This document shows, piece after piece, positions 22,060 to 35,560 of a stretch of DNA of 64,000 bases. The translations under genes and the position numbers were made by a program. Origin of the DNA: Limonium bicolor (Eukaryota > Streptophyta > Magnoliopsida > Caryophyllales > Plumbaginaceae); the NCBI GenBank assembly GCA_023374045.1, contig CM041783.1:126791503-126855502 (forward strand), written 5' to 3'. A model generated the notes under the pieces. It had not been told where the DNA came from. It made no database searches and saw nothing but the letters and a program-made list of their open reading frames with translations. Within the stretch, counting starts at the first letter, position 1. Each line of letters opens with the position of its first letter.

Positions 22060-25000
22060 TGAAATACCCCGAACTTAAATATGGCGATCAAAATTATCCT
22101 AATAGGTATTTATGAGCCTAATAATGCTTAAGTAATATTGGGAAGGAAAAATAAATCCTAAAGAAACGAATAAACGCTTAAAAAGCGAAAAACGCTAAAT
22201 AAGCATTAAATAACCATACGAGGTATGAGACCTCGGTTAGCGTATTATATGGACTCTAACGGCTTAATAAGTCCTAAATAATATATGGGAACAACTCCCG
22301 AAGAAAACGGATCCAAATAATAAATTAAAACACTAATAGAACCTTAGCGCATGTTTTTTGAGAAAACCCGAAAACGTGACCTTAAGTGGGAAAACGGACC
22401 CGTACAAATTATAAATTATTAAATAACAATTATTAAGCATTAATGGAAGCTTAATAAACAATAAAAATAAAGAAACGAGGAAATTCTTGAAAACGGGCCC
22501 GGTTAGTGAATAGTACCAAAACCGGGTAAAATAGCGAGCGTTTTCGGTAAAAGACGAAAAACGCTCCAGCTAGTAATACATGTGGGGGCCGGTTTTTAAT
22601 GGGTTAATTAACCCCTCTCTCTCTCTCTCACACACACAACTAACAAATAAGTAAATCAAAAAGCAAAAAGTGAAGTACAAAAGGTAGTAAAAGGACTCTC
22701 TCACCTCACTCTCTCATTTCCTTCATCTCTCTCCTACCCTTCTTCTTCCCCCACCAATTTCTCCCTCCTCTTTCTCTGGTTGTGCGATTTTGGAGAGCTT
22801 CCCACAACAACAATGGCAACTCTCTCTTCTTCTCCATGCTCCACCTTCATTTCAACTCCAAATGCAAAAATAATTACATATTCTTACTCCCCTCATTATT
22901 CTCTACACTTACCTCTTTTCAAAATCCAAAAATGAGGAAGTTCATCTCCATGGCTTTTCCCCATTCAAAGAGAAAATGGCACCAAAGTGAAGCTTGGAGT
23001 CTCCTCTCTCCATTAAGGTAAAAATCTCCATGAAAGAACTCAAATTTCTCCATCCTTGCTTGTAGCCGATTTTTACCTCCTTGTAACACTCCATATTTCT
23101 CTCTCTCTTTTGAGCATAATATCAACCTTGCAATGGTGGTGGATTCACCTTCTTGAACCAAGGGCTAAAACCCCTCCTAGAACACTCCAAAGGTGAACCC
23201 TAGAAATCTTGTTTTAAGCATTTCTATGAACTAGCATTAATTAAGGGGTTAGTATTTTAATTACACTTGTTTGTGTGTGCTTGGGGTGATGGGAATGGAG
23301 TTTGGCAACTCCATTCCCCATGTGACCGATTTATGCAAGAAAGAGAGGAGAAAAAGTGGAAAAGAAAAGAGGAAATAAGAGCTTAAGGTAAGAGCTCTTT
23401 CTTGAATGGTAAATTTAATGCATTAGAGTAATGGGAATGGGTAAAGCAATTTAAGAAAACCCAAAATATTGTATTGGTATTGTAGTATTGGAATTTTGGG
23501 TATTTGTGAACTAGAATGTGAATTATAGGCCTTAGAACCAAGTGTAATGTATATGTGTATTAATATTGTGGATTGAGGAAGTATTGATGAATTGGTATTG
23601 TATTGGTGGCTGGTAGGACCCTTGTATGGGTGTGGCTAGATTAGGAATGAATTTGATGAAAAAGTGTGTATGTGGAGAAGTAAGAAAAGTAGGTAAACTA
23701 TGGCAAAAGTTTGGTAGGAATTATGTATTTATGAATGACTTGGTGAATGGGAGAACCAAGGTATGTATTGGAGTTAGTAGAGATGTTTAGTAACCATGGG
23801 ATGGTGGTTATGGTATGAGGATATTGGAGTGTAAAATCTGTAACAAAATGTATTAATGTGCATTGGAGAAGTTAGAAAGAATTAGTGTGCAAGAATTGGT
23901 AAAATGAATGTTGAACTTGGGTATTGATAGTATTTGCTTGGAAATGTATTTGGGATGCTAGGAGTAGCATTAGTAGAGGGAGTGTTGGATGGTGTAAGAG
24001 GAAGTAAAAATCTGTAGCATTGGACGAAAGGAGATTGGTAAAAGTGTTGGAAAAGAAGTGAGGAAATTGTGTAAGTTTATTGATGAATTTAGTAATGGAA
24101 TTGGTGGATGAATCAAGGTATTTTAAGAAGCCTAAATAGTGTTTGAACATATGGGATTACATATAGGAAGATTGGGGAAGCAATGGGCAAGTTATAGAAC
24201 TGAAAACAGATTTTAAAACTGAAGTACTGGGCCGGACCGACCTTGGGACCGAACCCGCAAGGTCGGTCGTGCCTTAAAATACACAGACGGGAAGTCTCCT
24301 GACTTTGACCGACCTTGGGGACCGAACTTACAAGGTCGGTCGAGTCGTAAATTGTGAAGGCCAGAGGTCTACTGGAATGGACCGACCTTGGGACCGAACT
24401 TGGGCAAGGTCGGTCGAGTCCAGAAAACTCGAACCCAGAACATACTGGAACGGACCGACCTTGGGACCGGACTTGCAAGGTCGGTCGGGCCTGAAATTTT
24501 CACGTAAGTAACTCACTGGAATGGACCGACCTTGGGGCCGGACTTGCAAGGTCGGTCGAGCCTGGAATTTTGCCTTAACGAAACTTATTGACTTCGACCG
24601 ACCTTGGGTCCGACCCTGGGTAAGGTCGGTCGAGTCAAAACAAAAAGAAAATATAAAATACATGATTATTGCAATCATAGGTATAAGTATATATTCCTAT
24701 ACACATATGTATATGTATATATAGTAGTACATCATTAATAGGATAGAAGTGGTAAGAAAGTATGCACAAAAGTAAGAAAAGAAGTTGAGAAAATTGTGAA
24801 TCTAGGAATATTAAATTGAACCGAATTAACGGGATAACAGGGTAAGTATGGGAATAGTAACTATGTGTGTAGTGTAATGCTTAGTACTAATGGAACCATT
24901 TGGCATGTAGCCGGAGGTTCGAGAATAAGACTCGAGGAACGAGAGTGAACCAAAGGAACAAGGGAATGCCCGATAGAGTAAATCAACGGTGAAAGGTATG

Positions 25001-26430
25001 ATTTCTTCATGCCCTGTATCCTAATCAGGTTACCCCGATTTGTGTGATTATTTGATCACCTAACAAGATAAATGCATGAATCGGACTATATTGCACTTAC
25101 TTGTGCTTGTTTACATTGTTCTAGATATTTGTCTTGAACAATAGTTTGTATAATTCATGAAATATATGAATGATGATGAAGTGTGTTGTATATCGTAGTG
25201 TACTTGTATATCGTATTGCATTTTGTATGGGTGTGTATATGAACAATGCATTGTGTATGTGGCTTGAATGAATGACTTCTACTAATTCCTAACTACCTAA
25301 CTCCTAACATAAGTAATGGATAAATTGGAATGAGTAGAAGTTTGATATAGTTTCGGCCACGCGTGAGGATGAGGAGACACAAGAGGTTGAATCCGATTCC
25401 TGGTTCTTAAACTGGTCCACGGCCCAAACCCCTTAAATGGGTAGCATCCTAGATTGGTGAACCAAGTAAATCCCGGTGGTGGGACAGAGTAGCCCCGGGG
25501 CCGGAGGTCCCGACGACTTGACTTGAGTAAGTAAGTAAAGTATGAGTATGTATGCGTAAGTATTGTGTAACGAGTAAAAGAGTAATCTCCACCCGATTAA
25601 CCCGGGTGGACAAAATGGAGCTAACATGTATTGTGTATGTATGGAATATGTATGGTGTATGTATTGAGTATGTATTGTGTATGCGCATTTCAGGAAAGGT
25701 AAGTAAGTATCAATTGGCTTGTATGGACTACTTGTATGTATTGAAATGTATGTATGTATTCCTTGCGTAAAGTATTGTAGTATTATGTATGAAAGCATGT
25801 ATGCATGTATGTATGAATAAAATGAATTGCATGTATTCGACCAAGTGGTTGGCGTACCCTCACTAGTACGCGGGGTATGCGGTTATCATATGCAGCGAAA
25901 GCTGACCCCCTAGGGGGAACGTTTTTAGTGTGCAGGTACCGAAGCAGACATGGTCGCAATGAGAGACCGGTGACAATGTAGATTGTAGAGAATAGTATCG
26001 AACTTGTAGTCTTGAAGTAGTAGTGTACCAAGGGGGTGCACCTTGTGCATTGTAAGTATGTAGACGTGAGGAATGGGTAGATGTAGACTCTGAATGAGTA
26101 TGAATGGACTTGAAAGAGATATTGTATTAGTATGAAGAACTTAGTAAACTCGGTTATGTATATTGTATTGTATGGTAATATAAAGGAGTAAAGTGTTGAA
26201 TGAAGCATTGTAGTATTTCCTTGGTAAATGGAGTACGTATTGTAGATGTGTAGTACTAGGAATTCCGGTCCATCAGACCGATGCTGTATGTAGTAGTAGT
26301 AGCTTTGTTAGTCACGTGGGTGACTATCGCCATTGTATCTCCCACCGTATGTAAGTATGTACCGCTGCGTGAATCTGGAAGTACGAGGAGATTAGATGGT
26401 AATGACAGTATTAACGGTAGGGGTGTTACA
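22060..26430 (+). mobile_element. Right LTR of the family-A tandem
   Basis: The 4371-bp LTR runs from TGAAATACCCC to GGGGTGTTACA and closely matches the split LTR at 1944-16872. It has a CT/CA microsatellite near 22616-22640, a hairpin array at 24235-24632 and GTAT-rich DNA around 25525-25820. No primer site follows; instead the sequence becomes LTR fragment G. This is therefore the outer right end of the tandem, and ataag (26431-26435) is the predicted duplication to look for at its left end. Confidence 0.88.
24235..24632 (+). repeat. Hairpin array in right family-A LTR (six units)
   Basis: Copy of the array at 4117-4514 with scattered substitutions, for example gacctaggg there and gaccttggg here in unit four, which restores a base pair. 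Confidence 0.9.
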
Positions 26431-26886
26431 ATAAGGTCAGCTGGTAACGGCTCCATTGGAACCCAGGGGACTCAAGTCCATTAATAAGTCAATATGGGTT
26501 GTCTTGACATGACGCCTGAGGTGGGATTTAATTGGAGAAAGTTAAGTGATTGGTTTAAATGATAAGGGCAAGGTGGCCAACTAACAAGTAAAGTTTAATA
26601 CGCGTATCTTGTTTGGATTATTAATGTGTGATTATTGGTTATTGTTATTGAGGTGAAATTGTTGGTTATTACTAGGGATTATTGATGTGTGGTTATTGGT
26701 GATGTGTACTATTGTGCACTGATGTTTGCAGGTGAACTGTTTTGTGATTGTTCAATGTTTACAGTTATTACTGTTATTATTATAAACCGGCATTTTATGT
26801 TAAGAATCTAATATCAAGATGGCTAAAACGACTTAAGGAATCTTGATGATTTAAGACTACATTTAGCAATTTCGCATTTCGATTGC
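26431..26886 (+). mobile_element. LTR remnant G, left piece
   Basis: No coding potential. With 41346-41715 it forms one block interrupted by element C. Words such as ggtaacggctccattgg and a stretch like the ttgttcatatatggattgttgtttacagc region of C suggest a diverged LTR 3' half of the same superfamily. Family A abuts it on the left at an LTR end, as expected if A inserted into it. Confidence 0.55.
26882..26886. repeat. Target site duplication, left (attgc) of element C
   Basis: attgc directly precedes the C LTR start and recurs at 41341-41345 directly after the C LTR end. Confidence 0.92.
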
Positions 26887-27500
26887 TGAAATACCCCAAA
26901 CCTAAGTATGATAAGTAAACATCAATTTATGATGTATTAAGGCTAAAATATGCCAAAGAAAGATTGGTAGACAATTTAAACCAAGGAAAACACAAGAAAG
27001 TGCGTTAAGGGCAATTAGGGCAAAAATGTGCTCTAAGCTTGGAGAGACTTGGGTGAGTACCCAAATATCATGACAAGACCTTAGTAATATTCTAATGGTC
27101 ATTTTAAACTAATTACCAAAGAAAACCAAGCTTGAAAACAAGCTAAAACACAAAATGTGCTTTAAGAAGTCTTAAAGCACATTTTTGAGAAATTGTCTTA
27201 GAATTGTGTTTTGAGTGGCTAGATGTCCATCATTACTCTTTAATCAACATGTGTACTAATTAGTATCACATTAGGAAGTCTAAATCAATGGGAAACCAAA
27301 AATTTCACGAATATGTGCACTAATTAGTGAATAGTGTCAAATAGTGCCCAAATTAAGCTTAAGTTAACATAAGTCAATGAGATGGTCAACTAAGACCATA
27401 AATATCTCCAATTACAAGAGGGGGCCGGTTTTTGATGTGAGGAGTCACCACATGACTAAGCAAATAAAGGAAAAGAAGAGTAAAAGAGAGAATAGTACTA

Positions 27501-27519
27501 TTTGCTTTATAAAAGCAAA
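27501..27519 (+). promoter_or_regulatory. Predicted TATA box inside a perfect palindrome (C 5' LTR)
   Basis: tttgcttt / aaagcaaa arms flank ATA, giving an embedded TATAAAAG at 27508-27515. A CT-rich block typical of a transcript start region follows. The copy in the other LTR is 37335-37353. F and E have equivalents with changed but still complementary arms. Confidence 0.6.
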
Positions 27520-29446
27520 ATACCTTATATTAGCCTACCTCTCTCCTCTCTTCTTCATTTCTCTTCTTCTTCCCGGTTCTCTTCTTATTTTCCTCTGTTC
27601 CAAACCGTCCCAAGCAGCCTCCATGGTTGCCTCATCTTCAAATGTTCATAACTTACTCATTTTAGCTCCAAATCAAAAACTAAACACATATATCTCTTAG
27701 TTAGACCAAGACCTTGCTTCCTATCTTTTCAAATCTTTCAAAGCTCAAGTTTTGTTCCATGAGAAAACTCCATTGATGGAGGAAAATCAAGTTTGAAGAG
27801 CTCATTAGCTTCTCCATTCTCTTAAGGTAAAGAAAATGTAAGAAAAACCAAGTTTCCATCATCTTCCTTGTATGGCCGAAAAATTCCTTCTCATGGGGCC
27901 TTGTTTTTATGCCTTGTTCTAGCTTGACTTATTCACCAAGGACTAGTGGAGGTCCTATTTCATTCAATTCCCAAGTCTACTTTGAGACTTCAAAGGTAAT
28001 CATCCATATTTATGCCTTAGAACACATTTCTAACCTAGGTTTTTATTCCTTGAGGTTAGTGTATTGTTTAGTACTCATATGAGTCATTGAATATTGATTA
28101 GAACATTGGCAAGGGGAATTTAAGTGGTGGCCGAGATTCATGCAAAAAGAAGGTCTAAGGAGGAAGTTAAGATAAGCTTGAGAAAACAAGGTAAAATGCT
28201 TACCTAATGGTGGTTTAAGTTTTAAGGGATGAGTTTAGGTGGATACCAATGTGGCTTAGAGCTTACATTGTGTATTGGGTTATATAACCTAAGAAAAAGA
28301 ACTTAAATAAGCTTGTGAACTTGTGACTAAGGAGCCAATGGGAATGAGTTAGTAATATAAGTTTAAGGTGGATTTTAAGAGCATTATAATTACTATGAGA
28401 TTGATGGGTGTATTTGCAGGTTGAAAGCTTTTATATGTGGGAAATTCAGTGTTTAAGTTTAAGTCATTTAAGAGCCTTAGTGCTATGCAATTTAAGATTA
28501 TTGCAATATATTGAGTTTGTTGTGAGTGAGTTGGTTTGGGTGATGAGATATGATGAGAAAGAACTTGATGTGTGTGAGATGGTTAAATGAGGAAAAATAA
28601 TGTGTTTGGGCATGCTATGATGCTAGAGGTGCAATGGCGAAATTTGAGTAGAAAATAAGTGTTTAGGTGATGGTCGTGAATTAATATGACCTAGGATTTA
28701 CTAGGAGTCACTATGAGGAATTTGAGTGGAGATTTGTTAACTAAGGAGTTCTTGAGGTTTAGAATGACCTAGAGATGTCTAGGAGGAATTAGAGGATTGG
28801 TGAGTGTTTTTGAACACACCAAAATCATGAGATGAGGAATGTAAGACTTGTGCATAAGTTTAAGGAGAAGGTGTAATGATTAAGGTGATTTAGATATGTT
28901 CTAAGGGAATTTAATGACTAAAGATGTACTAGGAAGTTTTAGAGGTTGTCTTGAAGAAAAGGGGGTGAGATAAAGTGTTATAATGAGTTATAATGACTTA
29001 GGCATTACTTTGAAGGATTTAGGAATTAAGAGAATGTAATCGAGTATTTAGGACTTAGGCAAATGTTGGTAAACAACTAGGAAGGAAATAAGGTGTTGAT
29101 GGATGGAAGCTTAAGCTTGTGAAGGAACTTTAAGTAAATGCATAAAAGAATTTTCGATGGTGAAAGATGCTTGGGAGATGATGTTATAGTGGTGAGGAAA
29201 ACATTTGGCATAGTGGTTACATTAGGTATGAACCACCACCTAGAACCTAGAGGAAAACGTTACAAGTGTTAGCATTATTACAAGGAAAATGCATAATGAC
29301 TAAGGTGGATCTTGGTGAATGATTTAATGTGTTTAGAGGAGGGCTTAAGGTGTATTTGAAGTGCCCAAATGTGGTTATAACATATTAGGATATATGAGGA
29401 GAAGTTTGGAGTTGAAAAGAGAATTTAGAAATAAGGTTCTGGAGCC

Positions 29447-29770
29447 GACCGACCTTAGGACCGGACTTGCAAGGTCGGTTGAGCTCAAATTACACTACCA
29501 GAGAAAGTTTCTGGAATGGACCGACCTTGGGACCGGACTTGCAAGGTCGGTCGGGCATGTATTTTGTACAGTAATAAGTCTCTGGAATCGACCGAACATG
29601 GGACCGGACTTGGCAAGTTCGGTCGAGCTTAAATTTCCCTCGGGAAAACTCTCGGGAATGGACCGACCTTGGGACCGGACTTGCAAGGTCGGTCGGGGTA
29701 GAATTTTCAAACGATGAAGTGTTCTGGAATGGACCGACCTTAGGTAAGGTTGGTCGGAAGTTCGGTCGGG
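29447..29770 (+). repeat. Hairpin array in C 5' LTR (five units)
   Basis: Units start near 29447, 29519, 29589, 29660 and 29731, with gaccgacctt / aaggtcggtc arms. The third unit has cgaccgaac / gttcggtcg, a paired change in both arms. The last is compact and is followed by aaaaataaaaaaaaagg. Confidence 0.9.
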
Positions 29771-30603
29771 CCTAAAAATAAAAAAAAAGGAAATTTTAAA
29801 TTCTAAGAAAGGTAATAGGTAATAAGGTATACCTTTGGTAGGGTGGTAATGATTAGGACCCTAGGAACTTAAGGGATTAAGTTAAGTTAAGTATAAACTT
29901 AAAAGTTTAAGGTTAGGTTGTAAGATTAAGTTGTAAGACTTAAGAGGTGTTAGGTGGGAATCATTAAGGGATTAAGTAAGTTAAGCAAGTTAAGTAAGTT
30001 GGATTAAGTTAAGTGATTAACAACCTAAAACTGAATGAATGTTTTAGGACTTGGGGATTTGGACTCCGGAGGAGAGTAAGCAACCGAAACGACCAACGGT
30101 GAACGGTACAGTTCTCTTGTGACCTGCTTGCTAACGAGGTGTCCCTCGGCTTGTGTGCTATTTGTTTTGTGTGCTCACTAAACAAGATATAGCATGCAAC
30201 CGGAATATATTATATTTATTGTATTGTTGTGTGATGTTTGAAAACTAACACAACATACCTTGAGAACTTACTAACCAATGTTTAGTAAGGAATTGAGTGA
30301 GACTAAGGAACGCCCCTAATAAGGGACGATATGAACCGAAAGAGGTTAACCAACAAACAGGGTCTTGAGATTACTACTAACTGGAACTTGAGTGAGGAAA
30401 CCCGGGACCGATCTCCGGTCATGCATGCTAAGGAAAGGGGGGGTCGTTATGTATAGCAGATTCGACCTCCGATTAAGGACTTGTCTTCGGACTTGTAGCC
30501 TAGGGCCGGTTGCCGGCTCAACTGCGCTGGACTCCCGTCCAGAGTAGGTGGCATTAAGATGGTGCGGTGGGATCACCTAAATCCCAGGTTCGAATTAAGC
30601 TAC

Positions 30604-30900
30604 AACCATTCCCTTCCAGGAACGGTTTGTATATTGAGATTAAGTTAAGAATAAGGCTAAGGTAAGGTTAAGATAAGTTGCAACCATTCCTTTTTAAAGG
30701 ATGGTTTGTATTATTAAGATTAAGATTAAGGTAAGGTTAAGATAGGTTGCAACCATTCCTTTTCAAAGGATGGTTTGTATTGTTAAGTTTATGATTAAGG
30801 TAAGGTTAAGATGAATTGCAACCATTCCTCTTCAAAGGATGGTTTGTATTATTAAGATTAAGATAAGCTACATCCACTCCTTATTTAAGGATGGTTGTTT
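30604..30900 (+). repeat. Second tandem hairpin repeat in C 5' LTR
   Basis: About five units, 68-75 bp apart, each with a hairpin of the type aaccattcctt / aaggatggtt followed by ttgtattattaagattaag and gttaagat words. The counterpart in F is at about 54475-54820 (inverted). Confidence 0.82.
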
Positions 30901-31509
30901 CTAAGATTAAGATAAGACTAAGATTGAGGTGAGATAAGGATGGACTAAGATTAAGGGGGAACATTACTTAAGGAGTTAAATAACTAACTCTCTAATTAAG
31001 GGAACGCATTTAAGCCGTTCACTGTGTGTGTGAACTTTGATTGTTCATATATGGATTGTTGTTTACAGCATTTACTATTATGTTGTGCATTTAATCAACC
31101 TCCATGCTATCGACAATTAGTCGTCGTAGCCACGTTAGCTTGGGGGCCATGAGGGGATCGTACCAGCATTCGTGCTGACCCCCTTTGGGGGCTGTTTTTA
31201 CTACACAGGTACATCAGGAAGCGGCCGTCGCGAGAGTAAGAAGGGGTACAAGTGTTAGGGATTACGTGAGGCCTACGAGTTGTGCATGTACACTCGTATG
31301 GCAATTGAGTTAGTAAGATGTATAGGATGTGAGAGGATTGTAAGAAGAATATGTATTTGGTTAAGGTTGTTATGTACTAATGTTCGGTATATTCTTTAGT
31401 CAGACCGTGGCAAGGTCCTGGATTGTAAAGAATTCCGCTGTGACATGTACATATATATGCTGTTAAGTTGCGAGACCACAATTGGATTGAGTTGGGGTGT
31501 TACAAAAAG

Positions 31510-31536
31510 TGGTATCAGAGCGTAGTTACGCTCTGA
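31510..31536 (+). promoter_or_regulatory. Primer binding site (initiator tRNA-Met) embedded in a perfect hairpin, C
   Basis: TGGTATCAGAGC at 31510-31521 matches the complement of the plant initiator tRNA-Met 3' end. Its second part belongs to a perfect 10-bp inverted repeat: tcagagcgta (31515-31524), a 2-nt centre, and tacgctctga (31527-31536). Confidence 0.92.
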
Positions 31537-31734
31537 AGACAAGAAATACCGAACTTAGGAGAATATTGAGGTTGAGATTGAGTTATGGGTTAAGGGTTAA
31601 GAGATAGAGTGAGAGGTGTGTTAGTCAGGACTTCCCGGTGTTTACCGGACATCCATAGTACCTAGGCCCGCCCTCCACATCCCTAACCCTAAATATGTGG
31701 AACAAACGCCAGAGAGAAGAAAGCCTTCTCTTAC

Positions 31735-31748
31735 TCGGGGAAACCCGA
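31735..31748 (+). other. Conserved GAAA-tetraloop hairpin, C
   Basis: tcggg-gaaa-cccga. A second stem (agagaag / cttctct) lies just upstream, at about 31713-31731, and is kept in F. Confidence 0.6.
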
Positions 31749-32458
31749 TCTGGCAGTTAGCTAACAATAAGCAGTACGAGAAACATCTCGCTGCATAACA
31801 GTTACGGAGGACTTGGAGGTTTTCAATGGAGCGCAACAGAGAAACTGGCGCTACCTATGGAATACTGTCAGTAAGGGAACGAAAATTACCGGCAACATGG
31901 GTCGACATGCTACGCAGTCGAAATAACCCGCGATACCAATGGTAAGGAAAGCACTACGCGTGCAATGGATAAGGAAATGATAAGAGACATGAGTACCGGA
32001 CAGCGGTCCGAGTGAGCATAACAGTGGGATAATACAAAGCATGAGGATTGAGATTACTGGAAAGTCCAGTTAGAAACGGGAACTCCAAACCCCATACAAT
32101 GAGGAAGGTTATAAAACCTGGCCAACATAATGCGGACGACGATAGGAACTCATATAAATTGTATACCGAAATAGGGCTACGATGTAGTGCCTAAAGGAGA
32201 ATCATTACTGAGTAACCACAACAAAATATGTGGAGACAGGAGCGAGGATTAAGGCATAAGAAAATATTAATGGATTCCCTCAGAAAGAGGAACGCCCTAA
32301 TAGATAACAGTACTGTCAAACAACAAGGAAACTGCCGCATGGACGGTTATCCAAAATAAGAGATTATCGAAGGAGTCCCGAGGGCTACCAATTACATGGA
32401 AATTAGAAGGAAGTGTCACTACCGATGTACCTTGTACCAATAACCCATCCTGCATGGC

Positions 32459-32478
32459 GCACTTGCCATAGCAAGTGC
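32459..32478 (+). other. Conserved inverted repeat in the interior, C
   Basis: gcacttgc / gcaagtgc arms with a cata centre lie 949 nt after the primer site. Confidence 0.6.
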
Positions 32479-35400
32479 AACCACGGTTAAGCCACACGAA
32501 AAGCCATCAAGGCGAAATAGGAGAACGCTACAGTTGTAGCATATATTAATACCGGATTGTAAATCCATAAGAACAGAAAAATAGGACCTTGGAAGGGCCT
32601 GATGGGCTGACCATGATGAGATGAACCGACACATCAGTTAGCAGGGAGCTGAGCTTAGACAAAATACTAAACCATATAAATATTAGCAACGGTATAACCC
32701 ACTACAACAACAACCGACAGTTCGGTAAGAACACCAATCTCAAACTCCACGAGGAAAACCCAAGAGATCGCTCGGTGATCCGAGCAAAACAATATGTAAG
32801 CAATAACATACGTGGAATGTATAATAAGATACCATTGAGACCGTTGACATAACGTTCTCTAAAAAGAGCGGGATAAAACTCCCGAGATGACCGTTAAAAC
32901 CTGCCGATAACGACAAACTTCGATGAATATGTTAGTAAACCCCGGAAACAAGGACAGAGAGAGTAGACTTAAGATATAACCTACCAAGAGTTAAGGACAT
33001 ACGAATCCCACGGAGGAAAGCTCAGAGGACTACCCCCACAGAGCGGGCATAGTCGAGCCGAACAAACTGATGAATGACATCTAGTACTGTTCGTCTAACT
33101 CATTAACACCCAAGTATGATTGATCATCAGAGGGTGGCGTAATCAACAGAAATTGAATGAAGCGTTGAGATGGAAGTATAAGACGACAGGATGATATCTA
33201 ACTTGGACACCGTAAGGCAAACGCCTAATACGAACCTAACCTTGACTATTAAAAGGCATAAGTCTAGTAAAATGACAGTATTGTCAAAGACATTAAGTAA
33301 CCTCAGATCACCTGAACAACTTCCCAAGCAGGAAGCAGAATGCAGCAACTTATCATGAAATCCGATACTACATTTAGTATGTGACCTAACGGTGGATAGT
33401 GCTCAAAGAACCAGAATCTTATAGGGATGACCTGCAGATGAGTAAGAGTACGAATAATGAACTGAGACATTAAGCATTAAGAGCCTACGAGCCAAAGATG
33501 TTAACCACATCAGAGCCCGAGGCGCAGTAAGTTATAAGAGAGCTTGTTTAAGCCACGAAGGGACTACAATTTGTAGATATGAACGGTTACCAAACCTATA
33601 ACTTAGATTGGGAAGAACATTACCAAGAAAGGGTACCGATGAGAATATTGAGATAATGCTAAGGACAGGAGCGGAGAACGAACCATACCTTTTAGGGTGG
33701 GGATACCTCTCCTTGTTGTGAGGCCATGAGTGGGAATGAACCTGTCAAAAGGGCTTTCACATATTAGAGATAAAATACACTTTATTTAGAAAATGGAAAC
33801 TATGAACCTTGAGATCACCTTAGAACATACCAGATACACTTGAGTAATAAGGAAGGTCGCACAGATAGACCCCATATCCAACACCCAGGATGTAAGAATT
33901 AGTAATGGTCAGAGATAAACATTGTGACTGCACATTATGGCACGTCAATTAATCAATGCTCAGAAGAGCTTGTGATTCAGTGGATGACTTCTTCAGTAAT
34001 CAGTTAAACTACATGGTAGATAACATCACTAAGGATGAAAGAAAGCGAAAGAGATTAGCCTACTTACGAATCTGAGATTGGAGCAGAACATCTTCATATC
34101 AAGAGTCAACTATTTTACAACACGGTACGACAACCGCCAATACCGGAATGAGAGAACTCCCAGTGTGTTTACACCAAGAAGAGATTGAGTATAAGGTAAG
34201 ACATTAGAATAAGTGAGTAAGAGGTTGCACCATTAATGGGCAACATGGTAAAGGCCAACTACCACGGTAGTAGTGGTCGTGAGTACAATAGTTAGATAAG
34301 TGGATTAAGTCTTGGTGCGCGGTAAGGCGACCATTATGTATGAGCCGTCAAATATTGAGACTGAGGCAATTAGATTTATGAGTTAAGACCAGTATAAGTA
34401 AGGAAATAAGATGGTAGACGAGCTGTGCATTGATGCCAGTAGTCTGGACCTCGTTAGGTAAGATTTCACAGGAAGCACACTATCCATTCCTTAAGGAACT
34501 GGAAGTGCATTCCTAGTAGCATAAATATGAGAAACAAGATAAGAGGCTCTACGGAAAGAGACCTCAGATATAAAGTGACCGAATCAATACGGAATACAGG
34601 AAGGAGCTAGAGCATACCATACCTAAGAACACAGTAAATGGATTTCCCTTGATTAACTTCAAGAAGAACAATAAATGTTATTATGGAACAATGAAAGAGG
34701 AGATCGACAACAGAATACTTCATAATTAGCAATAGCTAAACGTGTGACGGACACTATGAGTTTACTAAAACGAGACGTGGGACGACTGCACCCCACAGGG
34801 GCTTGCAGGCCTAACATGCTCATTTATGAGTTAGCTGGGTAAGTAGTAATGTACCAGTAAGGTACCCCATGTATGTAGACGAGTAGTGTAAGGAACACGG
34901 GAGGTAGTCGACTCCGTACCACGGACAACGACGCAAGATCACACGAGAGCAGCTACTACCACAGACAGTCAAAGAGAAGAATTCAGTTGAACCAGCAACA
35001 TAGAGGAACCAGAGAACAAATAATTAAGGACTATGAAGTGCGAAGAGCACGAATTGTTAAGTACAGACATTGGACATGTCTTAAGATGTAAGAGATTAAG
35101 ACTGTAAAGCGCGATATGCACTAAACGGTAGTTTCAGACTAAGAATCATCCTCAGACCAAAGGTCAGTTGGGGAGAACAAATTAGACATTCGAGAAAATA
35201 CTAAGAGTATGAGCATAAGATCTTCAAGGAGAATGGATAGACGAGTTACAACTCATTAAGGCCGTGTATATATAAAGATAACACGTGTCCATTGAGACAA
35301 TTAAGCCTAAGATTATCAGAGTCGCGCAGTGGAAGCTAGCAGACCACTACCTTTGAGATTAGACCAAACTAAGTTAAGGAAACGGTATAAGTACCGTTAA

Positions 35401-35526
35401 GAATCCTCGATACAGAGACTAAGTCATTCCTGATCAAATTCTAAGTAAGATAGATGACATGGAAGCTAGAATGCTTGGTAAGAATTAGACATCTTGAACT
35501 TATGTTCAAAGATCATGTAATGTTGA

Positions 35527-35560
35527 TTACGTGGGCGTAATCCATTTTAAGGGGGGTAGA
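35527..35560 (+). promoter_or_regulatory. Internal polypurine tract with upstream hairpin, C
   Basis: gattacg-tggg-cgtaatc followed by aaggggggtaga (35549-35560), 1.17 kb before the 3' LTR. Confidence 0.58.

Larger units (their letters stand above)
26887..31504 (+). repeat. 5' LTR of element C
   Basis: It runs from TGAAATACCCC to GGGGTGTTACA. In order it contains a TATA-type motif in a palindrome (27501-27519), a pyrimidine-rich block, splice-like sites (27826, 27995, 28190, 28419), a five-unit hairpin array (29447-29770), an A-rich tract, GTTAAG-rich DNA and a second hairpin repeat (30604-30900). The 107-aa frame at 27377-27700 starts upstream of the TATA motif, so it is unlikely to be translated from the element's own RNA. 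Confidence 0.92.

Noticed and set aside
27377..27700. 107-aa frame with a hydrophobic stretch, repeated in the C 3' LTR as a shorter frame
   Set aside because: Its start lies upstream of the TATA motif, a frame difference shortens the second copy, and the hydrophobicity comes from the CT-rich block.
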